A stretch of DNA of 64,000 nucleotides from Ornithodoros turicata. Taxonomy: Eukaryota > Arthropoda > Arachnida > Ixodida > Argasidae. Below are positions 25,351 through 37,493 of this stretch, piece after piece (positions within the stretch are counted from its first letter, which is position 1; the number at the start of each line of letters is the position of its first letter). The stretch lies in the NCBI RefSeq assembly GCF_037126465.1, contig NC_088202.1, positions 99,789,962 to 99,853,961 on the forward strand. The letters run 5' to 3'. Made by a program: the position numbers and the translations under genes. The notes beneath the pieces were generated by a model that saw nothing but the letters and a program-made list of their open reading frames with translations, was not told the origin of the DNA and ran no database searches.

Positions 25351-25418
25351 TACCTGTTCTTCTCGTCGCTCGAGCATGGAGCTCGCGTAGTAATTTAAAA
25401 ACATATACATATTTTAGG

Positions 25419-25445
25419 AAAAATCTTCCCGGGAACAGCACCGCA
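25419..25445 (+). repeat. 27-bp dispersed direct repeat, copy 2
   Basis: This copy is identical to 10954-10980 on the same strand, with unrelated flanks. See that entry. Confidence 0.6.
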
Positions 25446-27267
25446 TGTACAGATGCTTTCTAGGTCCTAGTTTCATGGCCCGCGATGTAACCATCTTTCC
25501 TGTACAGAACTGAATTTGCAGCGGAGAGTTCACCCCTCTCCCTCGTAGTCCTCGTCGGGAACACCAGCCCTGTACCATGCCGGACTACTAGAAATCTGTA
25601 AGGCACGAATCTCAGCATTGCCGGGCATGGGGTCGTTATTAGCGATGTAAGCCAATTATCGTGAGATTGGCCCGCCATCTGGGACAGAAAGAAGAAGGTC
25701 TTGTGGTGCTTGGTAGTGCCCCGTGTGCAGGAGGCCGATATCCGCGACTTATCGGGTAGGAAGAGGCGCATCCTAATTGTATTTACCCAGGCTTCCGGTC
25801 CGCTAGCGCGTACTCGCAGAAATGAACTAATTATTGCAGCACATTTCTTGATAAACTTGGAGGCTGTCGTTTTCCTCGTACAATCCAATTAGCGGAAGGC
25901 AGGAGCCGTACCCTTGCACAGAGCACTTATAATTGCGTTCCCATTTTCCCCACTTTTCGTCGCTCGCTTCGTCAGTTCGACTTCCGCGCAAAAATCAGGA
26001 AATAATTTCTTGACGTTTATGCGGAGGGGTGAGTAGTTCAGTTGTATATGGAGGAGCTAGGGAGCAATTTTATGTGCTGACTCGACTACATATTCCTTAT
26101 TGCTCGTGTGAGTGCCAGTCTGGGTAGTACGTTGTATATAAGCTAATTGAGGGGGAAGGGTTTCGAGTGGAAATTAGTTCAGATGCGTTATCTTTTTATG
26201 CAGATTCTAATAAAAGTTGAATAAAAACCACTACACATATGCGAAGCAACATGAGAATACTACTGTAGATTACGAACGCCAATGTTTATCTTTCATTCGC
26301 TGGACTAATTTAGCTAAAGTGACTCCCTGTGCCTCCAATAAGAAAGCCGAAATAAAATCGGTGGTTCTCTAACACTTATTATCGTTGCTGGTTTCGACTC
26401 TGCAACTTCGTTCTTCGTGCTTCTTTGTCACTCAACTAAAGTGGTGCTATTCTCTTCGAGGACCATTTGATGTGCTTACCTATTCGCTTTCTCCCTAGTG
26501 AGCAAAACCGCTTACTTTCTGGACACTTTGGAGGTTATCAAGATGATGTCAACGCCAAAAAAACAAAAAAAAACAAAACAAAGGCGCCTTACGCAAGTTC
26601 GTAGCCAGGTTCGTGGCGAGTCTGCGCACACTTACTCTGCAACCTCCCCGCGCCATTGTGCATGACCCACTGCTGTGGCTGCTCCTTCGGTGGTGGAATG
26701 CAGAGCACTTGACATAGGAGCTTGTAACATAGGGGGTTGTAGTCAACGCTTTAGAAGCATCGCGTTAAGCGCACGCAATGACATGCAAGACGAAGGGAGG
26801 CTGTGTCCTCTGTTGTGTGCAGCGCTGCTTAGTATAGTCGCTGTACATGATCGCATCAGCTGATGATGGAACTACAGGACCAGCTGCTTAGGCAAATTAG
26901 GAGCGGGGAGTTTCGCGTCCGTGCATGGAATGGCGGTGCAGGAGTGTCAGATGCAACAAACAGTCTCGTGAACGCTGTAGCATCGCTGGAACAATGCAGA
27001 ACAACTGCATAGTCGATACGCCCGACAGGTGGTCAACATGTTCGCTCGCTGAAGGTAAGGCAGCACGTCGAAGAAATATTTAAAGTAGCATCGTATTGTG
27101 GTCGCAACCTAGTTCTGATGACATTTATGACCGCCACGTGATGGAGTTGGAGTGGGAATTAGGAAATAAAAATATGTAGATGGTGGCTCCTACAAAACAC
27201 AGGAGCCGGCTATACTCCAAAACACTTGAAAATAAAAATCAATAAGTCTAAAAAGTTAGGGGCGCCG
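25446..27267. other. No recognisable gene
   Basis: Open frames up to 142 codons (25460-25888, minus) show no recognised domain. An A-rich tract (AAACAAAAAAAAACAAAACA-like) is at 26558-26581. Confidence 0.4.
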
Positions 27268-27660
27268 CAATGTCCACAAGAAATGTCATTAAAGCAGCTG
27301 TCGCACGCTCGACCATTCTCCGAGGAGCTTCACTAAATCTAGAGGCCGATGGTCCAGGTGGAGGATGGTTGGTTGACGCGGAATCGCGCTTGCTAGCCAG
27401 AGGCGACCCGAATTTATGCTTCTGTCTTCCGAGTCGCACGCCACGTGCCATTGAATCATTAGTGCACCGCCTTCGACTAGACGTCCCTTCCAGCCGTGCC
27501 CTGTTGTTCAAGATGGGAAAGGTAAACTCACCGAACTTTCTCACGTGTGATAAAGTGGAGAACACTGAACATATATTAATTAACTGCTCCAGACACAATG
27601 CCCCACGTAATGACTTCAGAGCCGCCTTGGAAGGACAGGGACGTGATATTTCGCCTTAGA
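27268..27660 (+). pseudogene. I-like LINE C-terminal fragment with Cys/His knuckle
   Basis: The 129-codon frame from 27270 carries the tail module found after RNase H in I-clade LINEs: LVHRLRLDVPSSRALLFKMG, then a Cys/His cluster read as C-x8-EHILINC. It aligns with the tails at 32216-32866 (FHRLRLNVPYSARLLYRLG) and 39320-39754. In those copies the knuckle is C-x2-C-x7-H-x4-C; here the first Cys of the pair is replaced, so it is degenerate. The reverse transcriptase and RNase H parts are missing, as expected for a 5'-truncated LINE insertion. It ends at a stop at about 27658. Confidence 0.6.
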
Positions 27661-28837
27661 TCAAGCCAGCTCATTTACTTGCATTGTCCAGTGGCATTTT
27701 TGGACGAATCTTGACACAACGTTGCGTGAGGTGCAATCAAAGCCGTTTCCGATTTCCTTCCTGAGCAGTGTGCTCCCTGACTGACGTGCTTCAACATATG
27801 AGGCACCTTCACCATACTAATTTACATATGGCTACATTTGCTTGTCATCTGATTACTATCAGATTGGATCACTATGATGGTAATGGCAGTGGACAACTCT
27901 ATCACATTGGGAATGTTTCCCAGGTGTCTATGGAGAATTTTGTGCATGTGTATTTTCTTTTCTTTTTTTTTCGGACCACGCTAATAACCTTAATGCTCAG
28001 CGCATCGAACGAACACCTCGTAGAGCGCAGCATATATTCTTAACAGTTGGTTTTTGTTCTTGAGCGACTTTTTTCGTTGCTTTGGAATCGGAACGCACAT
28101 GTTAATACATCTAGCATATTATTGAGTTCCATAGTGCAACTGAATGGATGAAGGCAGTCGTCCTATGAAACATCCGCTCCGGAAAAGGCGCAGGTCGAGA
28201 GTTGTTTTGACAAAATGCCAATGGCATCGAAAGATTCCAAGATTTCAAGAGGATGGCATCGAACCGCTAATCCATACGCTGCTCACCTCTTGGTCGGTCG
28301 GTATGCGGAGCGCTCCAATATCTCTGATGGCAATGTCCCGCTGAACACTGAAGGTTATATAAGTAGAGCTGTGAGCAGGACGATTAAAATGGGAAAGAAT
28401 GTTGTTTGCTGGGACCGGGCTTGGTGTACTGTGTACGCCTAGCTTAAAATGAAATATAGTGACATCCGTACCCCGTGAGCGCCCTCTGACAGATTCAATG
28501 TACATGTTGAAAGGTGCTTTTGTACGAGGTTACTGCTTCAGTTGAAAATTATGTTTGGGACTTCGCGGAAGACAAATAATGTTTGTTTAACTCCATCTCA
28601 TAACTGGGCGCTAGGAGGAGTGCCCTTCCATGTCAGCCACGCAATAATACGTCACCGTAATTTCACAGCGAGGCGTAATCCCTTGATGCAAGAACATCTT
28701 TCAGTATGGGCCCTGCCGGCACGTGAGGCACACGACGGCGTGCAATGCTTCCCCTTCAATAAATCACTCTCAAAGAACACCCTTTGTAAGCATGGTTTCG
28801 CTATGCCTCATTGCACAGAAGGAAGAATCAAAGCCCT
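27661..28837. other. No recognisable gene
   Basis: Short open frames only. The first 100 bases may be the 3' untranslated tail of the LINE fragment at 27268-27660. Confidence 0.4.
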
Positions 28838-28841
28838 TATA

Positions 28842-29095
28842 CAGGGTGTTTGCTCTAACGTGTCGAGAAGTTATATTTAAAGCGAGCGATAAATTATTGC
28901 AAATTCGCATAAGCGAGCAAATTATTGAGCGATAAAAGAAAAGCAAGTGGTACTTTTCTGCTATTTGAATAAGAAACAGGTACTGCTTCACTAGTAGCAC
29001 CTGTTTCTTAGTCAAGTAGCTGAAAAGTAGCGCTCATTTCTCTTTTATCGCTCGCTTTATATAAAATTTCTGGACACGTTAGAGCAAACACCCTT
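28842..29095. mobile_element. Foldback MITE, family A copy 1
   Basis: The ends are inverted repeats (CAGGGTGTTTGCTCTAACGT at the left, its inverse at the right), and the middle is itself palindromic around AACAGGTACTGC/GCACCTGTTTCTTA. If the element begins CAGGG, TATA is duplicated at 28838-28841 and 29096-29099; a longer TTATAC match (28837-28842 and 29095-29100) is also possible. A second copy is at 62028-62248. It has no coding capacity. Confidence 0.8.
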
Positions 29096-29100
29096 TATAC

Positions 29101-30049
29101 GGATACGTCGTTCACGTATTTTGACTCCGCTTTCACCTACTTTGTACCGTCGGTATTGGGATACTGGGCCACAACTCACCGGGCGAATTTCCCCATTCGT
29201 CATCATCACTGGATTTGTTTCTGTTGTTGTTCGTTCAGGAACGTTTCTTTCGCCGAGAGAAATATTCCCGTTTCGAGTGTGGAAGTGTACTTCGCAGTGT
29301 TCATGATCCACTCCACAATCTGACACTATAGTGTGACAGAACGCACAGGATGTCGCTACAAGACAGGAAATACATTGGACGCGCTACTTATGCTAGACTT
29401 TTGATCTCTTCAGCACACGGCAAGGCCACGGCGTTCCTTGTTTCCTCCCCTTTTTTACGAGCCTCGGCTTCGAACCCGTACAGTCATTTGCTGGACTACG
29501 TAACTTTTCGCATACGAGGTCCCTTTCAGGATGTCGCGAATGTAATAGTGCAGTGCGAGCAAATGCAAGACGGGCCAAGAGGCGAGAGCTGCTGTTGCAG
29601 AGGAAAAAGTGGTGCTCATTAAGTTACTGTGCTGTGTGTGTGTACCGCACCACCACCCATCTCATCGTCATCATTTATTGTTGTTGTGCTACGTCTTACG
29701 AATTCTATAAAGTTGCTCGCGGAAATCAATATCTGCCTCACATATGGGGTGCTAATAACATGTGCATCATGTATTCCATCAGACGAGACTGCGAGTAGCA
29801 GCAACAACAGTTCGGTACATATGCATTTTGTTGCTCTAACCGAGGGCTGGAAAGGACAGCCCTGTCGCCACTTCTAATAGAAAGTGGAGTTGTATCTAGT
29901 ATTTTACCGTTCTAGTGTAGAGCAGGAGATGAAACATTCACCTCGTCAGTTTGTTTACTTGTTATGGACGTGACCTTTCACGTGGGAGCTTGGGGGGACG
30001 ACGTCACTGCTCTTACAACTGGTGTGTCTGAATATAATTGCACGGCTTT
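29101..30049. other. No recognisable gene
   Basis: Short overlapping open frames on both strands, none with a recognisable domain. Confidence 0.4.
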
Positions 30050-31125
30050 TCTTTATATTTTTTTATTTGGAATGCTACTGGCCCCCTCTTGGAGGCCCAA
30101 GTAGGAGTGGAACAAAACAAGAGCATCAGCCATACAACAATACACTACAAATGATCCTGAATACGCGACATAAAATCAGCAACAGATTCAGACGACGTAA
30201 CACTGTCCGGAAGGCTGTTCCAATCAGTTATTGTCCTCGGGAAAAAAGAAAATTTAAAAGAATCAATTCTACAACTAAACGGTGTGATATAAAACTTACG
30301 TGCATTGCGTGTAACACGCTGAGCAGGAAACGAAATGTACTCGTCTTTGTTACCATTTATTTTGTCGTGCAATATTAGGTACAACATTTTAACCTGTTTG
30401 CCTTGCGCCTACTTTCCAGTGTGTCCAGACCAGCCTGAGCATACAGATCAGAAACTGTACCGAGTGGCGTGTACCGATTAAAGATAAACCGTAATGACCT
30501 CTTCTGGACAGACTTAATTTTTGAAATATTACGACTTGTAAAAACATCCCACACTGCGCTTGCGTACTCTAGAATTGGTCATACGTAAGCCTTATACGCT
30601 ATTAACCTAGTGTCCCACGTGGTATGTCTCAAGTTACGTTTTAAAAACCCCAATTTACTCAGAGCCTTGCGGACAATGTTATCCACATGCGTGTTCCACG
30701 ACAGATCCTTCAATACGGTAACACCAAGTATCTGAAACTCGAAACTGTTGAAAGAATGTGATTGTCAATTGAATAGTCAAACTGGAGCACTTCCTTTTTC
30801 CGCGTAATGCTCATGCACACACATTTATCAGGGTTCAGCACCATCTGCCAAGAAGCACACCAAGTAACAGTTTTATGTAAGCATTCATTTAACAGTAATT
30901 GATCACGGACGGATAGAATTTCAGTGTATAAAATACAATCGTCAGCAAAAAGGCGACATTTAACCGGAATACCCCTAGTGATATCGTTGATAAAAACTAA
31001 AAACAGGAACGGTCCCAAAACAGAGCCTTGAGGCACCCCCGATAAGACAGAGTTACACGAAGAGCGTGACTGGTTAATTTGTACAAATTGTTTCCGATTG
31101 GAAAGGTAGTCCTTCAAGCCACTTT
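30050..31125 (-). pseudogene. CR1/Jockey-like LINE 3' half (reverse transcriptase fragment)
   Basis: The frame at 30710-31117 encodes reverse transcriptase motifs: a palm-domain GVPQGSVLGPFLFLVFINDI followed by the catalytic FADDCILY box. The region 30390-30710 continues in broken frames (for example ILEYASAVWD, QKRSLRFI), and the frame at 30145-30387 ends with SFFPRTITDWNSLPDSV, a C-terminal signature common in CR1/Jockey-type LINEs that lack RNase H. The endonuclease and the N-terminal half of reverse transcriptase are missing, so the copy is 5'-truncated. Several frameshifts make it dead. The 3' untranslated end runs to about 30050 and is A-rich on the minus strand. Confidence 0.75.
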
Positions 31126-32057
31126 AACTTCCTAGGGCGATTAACAGGAGACGCTCGAGCATGCTGTGTTCTGTCGTCCATTTTGGGACAAGCTGTATTT
31201 TTCAGCGAATTGAAGCGAATAGAAGGCCGTGTAAGCTTGTGTATGCGCATCCGTATCGTAGTCGGGCCGTTGCATGGTTCTCCTTATCCCCGGACCCGAC
31301 TGTATTCCGTTCGTAGCTAATCTCACAACTCCAGTCGACACTCTCTCGAAAATCAGGCGACACCCGCTTCAAAATCGCGGTAATAGCAGAAGAAACAGAA
31401 ACGATATAATACCGCAATTGGAGCTGCTGGAACGGTGACGGAAACGCTTAATACGTTCCTCCACACCACAAAGAGAAACGGAACGAGAATGACCGGCAGG
31501 TATTGGATTCCGGTAATGGCGATTACTGCAATAAGGTGACATTAGGTGCATTAAGTAGCGACTCTTGCGCTCCAAAGGGAGTAACTCTGTCAAACCCCAC
31601 AAGGAGCCTCCGCTTAACGCTCCAAATCCTCACAGCTTGCCGCCCACCCTCTATCGAAGTCCTTAAGCTTAGCTTGGCAGACACCAGGTACCGCAAACAC
31701 TCCATTTTTAAAAGCGGAGCATTTAATAAATTGATTTTGCGAAAGGCTGAGTCCATGCATGGTTCATTGTTGCAAATTTGTGCTGACCATTCGAGGTGGC
31801 GGTATTGTCTTTGTGCAGCGCAGGGCAGGCATCCATATCACCCTTCGCGCATTCCAAGCGCCAAAACACCATAACATCCGCCAAAACACGTCTCTCAGCT
31901 AGGGGAATGCGTAACTACGTCACTACACTTCCGTCGCTGGGCTTTTCGCTCCATCACTCCGTTTCTGAGATGGAGTCCCGGAGATTGACTGCTCGAGTCA
32001 CGCGCACTGGAAGTGCGCTGGGCCGTTTAATAGATGGATTCATGGTTTGTATGATTC
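31126..32057. other. No recognisable gene
   Basis: A 123-codon plus-strand frame (31503-31874) and shorter ones are present, none recognisable. The stretch lies between two LINE fragments. Confidence 0.4.
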
Positions 32058-33200
32058 TAGATGATGATGATGATGATTGAAAGAAAAAAAAAGGGGATTG
32101 TAGCCCTCATCACGAGGGCTGGCTACCCCAGATCACCTAAGGAAAGGAATGCCAGACACATCCACCCACACCCACTGGAGATGTCGCGAAGCGGCGACGA
32201 ACGCCACAGACAGGGTCATAGCCCATCTAACAGCTTGGTGTCCCTTAAAAACTGTGTAACGGCTCGCAAAGGTGGCATTTGAGTGCTCGCTGGCCATGGG
32301 CCCAGCACCTTCTGCACTCCGAAGGGTCGATTGTCAACCCGGCCTAACGCGGCTACAAGTCTGTCACGACACTCAGAGTATCTTTGGCACGTAACTATAA
32401 TATGTTCGACGTCTTCGATTGAGCCACAGACTGGACAATTAGGAGAGTCCGCCTTCCCAAGCCTGTACAGGAGTCTTGCACTGTATGGTACATTGAGCCG
32501 GAGCCTGTGAAACAATGACGTAAGCAGCCGTGGCATGGATGATGGGAGGACCAGGGCTAGTTCGGGGTCAACCCGGTGCAGAAGGGAAGATCCAGCCTCG
32601 CCACAAAACCATTGATTTTTTGACAGCTTATGGCTCAGAGACTTTAAGGCACTCTTGGCGTCCGCCTTCGTGAAGTAAACACTGCGGAATGTACTATTTC
32701 CATATGCTTTCCCGACGTTGTGATCAGCTGCATCATGTCCGGTGATGCCACAGTGGCCAGGTATCCACCGGAAAATCACGTCATGGCCAGCGATCACTGC
32801 TTTTTGGTGCGCTACTAGTATGTGATTCAGTACAGGAGCTGAGAGGTGGTGTGTTCCCGGTGTCATAAAAAGCGGTAAGCTTTAAAGCTTTTAAGCTGTA
32901 AAGCGGCTTTAGAATCACAGAAAATCACCCATTTTCCCTGGGAAGGCGCGCACGAGATATGCTCTATGGCTAGAAGAAGAGCGTGTAGCTGCTGCGTAGT
33001 GCTGTAGCTGCTGCGTGTGCTGCTGTCGATGAAGTACGATGCGATAGTCGAGCACTGCGCGCAGTATTCGACGCTGGTACAACGCAGGCACAGGCGGATC
33101 CTGTAGATATTATGGAGCCATCCGCATATACCGCCGTGTGATCATCCAGACGTTGTATGATTCTAGAGTCTCCACTTAACGCGCCCATTCTCTGCGTTTT
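32058..33200 (-). pseudogene. I-like LINE 3' end: RNase H and C-terminal knuckle
   Basis: On the minus strand the RNase H domain starts with YADGSI (about 33130), continues with WVIFCDSKAALQ (about 32910) and closes with WIPGHCGITGHDAAD (about 32750). At least two frameshifts split these parts. The 216-codon frame 32216-32866 then carries FHRLRLNVPYSARLLYRLG and an intact C-x2-C-x7-H-x4-C knuckle (CPVCGSIEDVEHIIVTC). A short 3' untranslated region follows and ends in a (TGATGA)-type tail at 32060-32077. RNase H plus knuckle plus trinucleotide tail is typical of I-clade LINEs. The copy is 5'-truncated at about 33.2 kb. Confidence 0.75.
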
Positions 33201-33536
33201 TTTCTTGTTCTTAGGACTCTATTCCCTGTAATGTGTGCCTTGAACATGCGAGAACATGTCTCGCCATAAGGTGCCTATTGATGCAACCGTCGCTGGCATT
33301 CCCAACCAGCATAACACATGATGCAAACACATGCAAAGAGATACCTACACAGATTCCTGGACGTAGCGCGTGGAGGCGATCGTACGATTTATTCATTTCA
33401 CACTAGCACTCATACTACTGACGGCGAGCAGTTACACCGCTACAACTGGTAGCGTCCGCATGTGAATGCGGCTCTAGAAGGAGGCTGGTTGCGCCCATCT
33501 AGAGATGCTGGTCTAAGAATTTTCGCAGGGCACCTA

Positions 33537-34060
33537 CACTGTAAGAAAAAAACAGGAGTAATTTGGAGTAATTTTGCTCCTTTGGGACTAAATGCACTGC
33601 CACAAAAAATAGTCCCTTTAGGGAGTAAATGCACGGGAGTAGATGAATGTCACAGAGTGGAGACTGCATTTCACGTTCTGTTGTAACAGTCCCATGTACA
33701 CAATTCATGTGCATGCATGAAAATACTTTGAATCAAACCGTCAACCGTGATATATCAGTGATATAAAATCTTGCGAACATACTTAACGCACAATTTGCGA
33801 AGAAAGTGTTAACTGTTTCTTCCTCTGTGTGTGGAAAATTTCGAAGATGGCAGGTTATACAGCCTTATGGCATCAAATTGACCAGGAGCACATATTTGCG
33901 TATACTGTTGCATTCGGAAGACCATTCGCGAAGTTCAGTGACAATTTGCAGTCCTGGGGAGTAAACGTCGGGGTTATGGGACTAAAATGGGGAGTAATTG
34001 CTGTCTAGGGGACTAAAAGTTGCAGTTACTCCCCATTTTACTCCTTTTTTTCTGAAGACA
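33537..34060. mobile_element. TIR element with GGAGTAA motif arrays
   Basis: The left end reads CACTGTAAGAAAAAAACAGG and the right end is a partial inverse (ACTCC then TTTTTTTCTGAAGA). Inside both ends the motif GGAGTAA and its complement TTACTCC, and GGGACTAAA, recur many times (33553-33640 and 33955-34045), while the middle is unique. The 1-kb element at 60707-61730 has the same terminal word but a different repeated motif. It is non-coding. Borders are approximate and no target duplication was found. Confidence 0.5.
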
Positions 34061-35329
34061 TGCTTCTTGTTTGTTTGTTGTTGTTTTTAATCCCGTGAGC
34101 TGTACGGGTCTCTCCGAAGGTTACTTGTACGGTATGTACTGTGCACGCGTCACTTCGAAGCACCATTTACGGAAAAGGGGGTGCTGACACTTGAAAGGAC
34201 TGTATACTTGCAGCTCCATGACAGCCGTTCCAGAATACTGCGGAAATTAGCGGAAATGAAAACGAAAGGATGGTAACAGAAATTGAAATATTTTAGTAAC
34301 GAAAATGGAAACGGTAACGAAAATACATAAATACATCTCTCATCCCTTCCTTATGTCTCCCATCGTCCCCGTCAATTTTATTTCCATTCGCTCCGGAATT
34401 CACTTCGACTAGTCACAGATGTTTATATATCCTTTCCGCGTTTCATTTTCGTTTTGTGTCCCTGAATCTCCACCTTTACTATGTGGATCTGCACGTTCCT
34501 TTCTGCCGGAATGTCCGAGTCTTCTAGGCAAGCTTATCGCGACGTACTCGTACATGTAACGCAACTCCCTTCCAAATCTGCCCGGGTTCCCTCCGTCATT
34601 CTCTTTGCCGGCATCGACCGAGTTCTTCCTTCCCTCGTCTGCCGGACGCAGCTTTGCCTCCCTCACAACGGGAGTGCTAGCGCCGGCAGCCCGTACTTTT
34701 CTCGGGCTCCTGTTCAACTGGTGCGTTTCTCTCATGTCTGTGCAGACGGTGTACTTGGCTGCAACAGTGCGCCTCGCGTAGCCCTGACGACTTTTCTGCG
34801 AGGTGATGGCTTCAGAAACGTCGGTCATCGCGTGACTCAGACCCGGTGATCAGTGTTGCACGAGCGTGTCTGTTGTTATCAGCTCGTTGGGCGCCCGACT
34901 GTCGTCGGTTTCTGTTCGCCTGCGGGCATCGTTTAGTTCCGCAGCTACGATTTCGTAAAACAAGAGGTAGGTCTATTGACGTTAGAATCTTGTACCATAG
35001 GACCATACGAACGCGATGTGGTGTGTTGTCATTCAGTGATTCCGACGAATGGCAGTGTGCTCACAAACACTAAGTGCTCAAGAATAACGGTGCGTTTTGT
35101 GCACAGATAGGTTGGGGTCACGTGTTGTATATCACGCCCGTAGAACTCCGTGCTAATTGAAATAAATCTCGAGGCCTCGCATGGGTCGCGCGTAACATAT
35201 AGTCATCGATGACAAAATATTGCTTGGAGGATTGTAAGGTGCGATGTGAATGTATGCGAATGTGTGTGATGTGAATGTATCATTGACAAGGATGAAGATG
35301 CAGGACTTTGTTCAAATTTACAGAGGAAA
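34061..35329. other. No recognisable gene; motif-rich patch at 34.23-34.33 kb
   Basis: Around 34230-34330 variants of GGAAATGAAAACG and GTAACGAAAAT repeat, a style seen in subterminal arrays of hAT-type elements. The rest has open frames up to 139 codons with no recognised domain. Confidence 0.35.
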
Positions 35330-35480
35330 GCTGGGCTCAGTAGCACAGTCGGCAGCATGCTACCTTGCTGAGCTCAAGATTACGGGTTGTATCGCGACCG
35401 AGGAAGGTAGCAATGTGGGAAACGCAAACGTTGTACTTCCAGCTCTTTGTGTTCGAAATTTCTGGCTCACGTAAAATTAT
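35330..35480 (+). mobile_element. Diverged tRNA-derived SINE
   Basis: The stretch aligns with the 16611-16867 SINE: GAGCTCAAGATTACGGGTT against GAGCTCAAGGTCGCGGGTT, then GACCGAGGAAGGTAGCAATG against GGCCGAGGACGGTAGCAATG, then a CTTCCAGC word. The B box is damaged (GGTTGTATCGC) and the 3' body is lost, so it is an old 5' fragment. Confidence 0.55.
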
Positions 35481-37080
35481 TTCGGCTAGTGTAATTTATC
35501 AAAAATGAACGCTGACCCGCCCTACGCGCAAAGCAACACGCAAGTATTACGATAGAGGTAATACAGCAGCATGTCTCATGTCGAGGAGCATTATGTGCAA
35601 CGAATCAGTCTGTCACATTCGTGTCGCAAGAGCGGCACTAGCGTTATCTCAGTCGGAAACAAGCCATGACGGAGTTAACAGACCATTTTTCTGGATATTG
35701 CGCTCTTGTGCATTGCATGTGAATGCTGAAAGTATATACACTATGCAGGCGGTTTCCCCAATCGTTGTAACACACATAAATTGTACGTAATTTCTTTGCT
35801 CGTCGACTGTGACATGTAGTCTTGTCCCTTGCGCTGTGTTACTGTGTCTTCTTACTGTGCTGACTCGCAAATAACACGACTAATCGACAGCATGCACAGG
35901 AGTTCGATGTCGCTGGGAAACGTCTGGCCTGTTATGAGTACGAATGAGAAAGATACTTTACGTAGAAACAGCAGGTGAAACAGGCTCTTGGGGACGACTC
36001 TATGTGACACTCTAAGGGCCCCTCTACCCATGCTGCAAACTGCTTGTATGCGACAACAGGCAGTTGGTACTCCAAAATCCAGTCTTCTACGTAGTTCATT
36101 TTTCGTTGGAACGTTCTGATACGCAATTGTGCATGCAGTGCATGCGTCAGAATATCAAATCAAAGGCCTGGCGGGTGTGAGGAATGACTGTGAACAGGAG
36201 AAGTCACGTACCTTGTTACTAAAACTTATTGCTGCTTCCATTAGGCTAATGCGATGGGCAGTCGTCACTAGATCCTGTTTCTCAGCATGTTTTAGGTTAT
36301 GCTTATGTTAATGTCCTCACGGCAAGCTTCTATCAACATACAAATTGGTAAATTCCGTGGCAGTTTAAGGAGCTGAGACGCATAGATGTGGTTCAATACC
36401 TCACATTGTACTGCACGCCAGTATAGTGACGAAGAAAAATTATATGTGTCGCTCTTGACAAGATATGGATCCTTCACCGCACGTCCGCGTCAAGTTCTCA
36501 CGTGAGAGGAGCGGAAGCTATATGGCCGTCCCCATTGGTAGGCGCAAGCACGTGACCTCTCCATATGACCGTGCTGCGCCAATGGCAGAGACACTTGCAG
36601 GGATGCCAGAGCTGGATGAGTTCGGACGTTCGTGGCACCGGTGCCGGTGCCGGTTTCCTCCCTTTGGTGACATCGAGGCAAATATTTTAACGTGCATTTT
36701 GCATAATTTAGGTAGAAGTGTCGCAACCCTTTTTTTTAATTTAATTCGCGATAGAAACACTTTAGCTGTCTTGTGCAAATCGGTGCGAGACGACGTTTCG
36801 TGCGACGTGTCATGTAGCTGAGACGTGACGTCCAATTAGTTGAATGAAGCTTCCACAAAAACTGCGTCAGCTTCTAGACTGAAGCTTCTCTCTCTCTGTC
36901 CAATCCAATTGTTTCAGATACCTCTCCAGATGCTTTGTTTTAATTAGGCAGAGACACGACCCAAATTCTTCGCTCCATAATTGCTCTATGATTTTAGACG
37001 CTTGTCTATAAAATGAGATGATCTCTTCCGTTCTTCTTCCTTAAATTCCCGTGGTCGTACGCGGTGTTGCAGGCTCACGC
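35481..37080. other. No recognisable gene
   Basis: Short open frames only, up to 118 codons. A GC-richer patch with tandem GGTGCC words is at 36634-36652. Confidence 0.4.
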
Positions 37081-37107
37081 GTTTATTTATTTATTTATTT
37101 ATTTTTT
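37081..37107 (+). repeat. (TTTA)n microsatellite
   Basis: About six tandem TTTA units run into a T-rich end. Confidence 0.85.
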
Positions 37108-37431
37108 TCATCATGATCTTTGACATGGAACTTCATTTTGCGGGAGACGTACGATACACATGATAGTTACGTCTCATGGGCCGAACATAACGATGTTTAT
37201 ACTGGGTTTTAGACACGATAGCGCTTTCCTTATGCACATCGTCTGCTCCAGGTGGAGATGCCATTTATAATACAGTACACAGTACGTGCAATACACAACA
37301 TACGCACAATACAGTGCAATTGTCCATATGTGCACGCTTTCATCAATGCAGGGGATGTGATCTTTCGTAATTGTGCTGATGGCTCAGCTGTAACCTGCGT
37401 TATCGCGGCTGTCACTAGAGGGTTTTTGTAT

Positions 37432-37493
37432 ATCGTATGCGATAGCATACGATGCAATACGTAGCAATAGCAATACGTATGCGATAGCATACG
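37432..37493. repeat. Two tandem hairpins, CGTATGC-GATA-GCATACG
   Basis: The palindrome ATCGTATGC-GATA-GCATACGAT at 37432-37453 is repeated as CGTATGC-GATA-GCATACG at 37476-37493, joined by GCAATACG-type words. Both have the same GATA loop. See findings. Confidence 0.7.
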
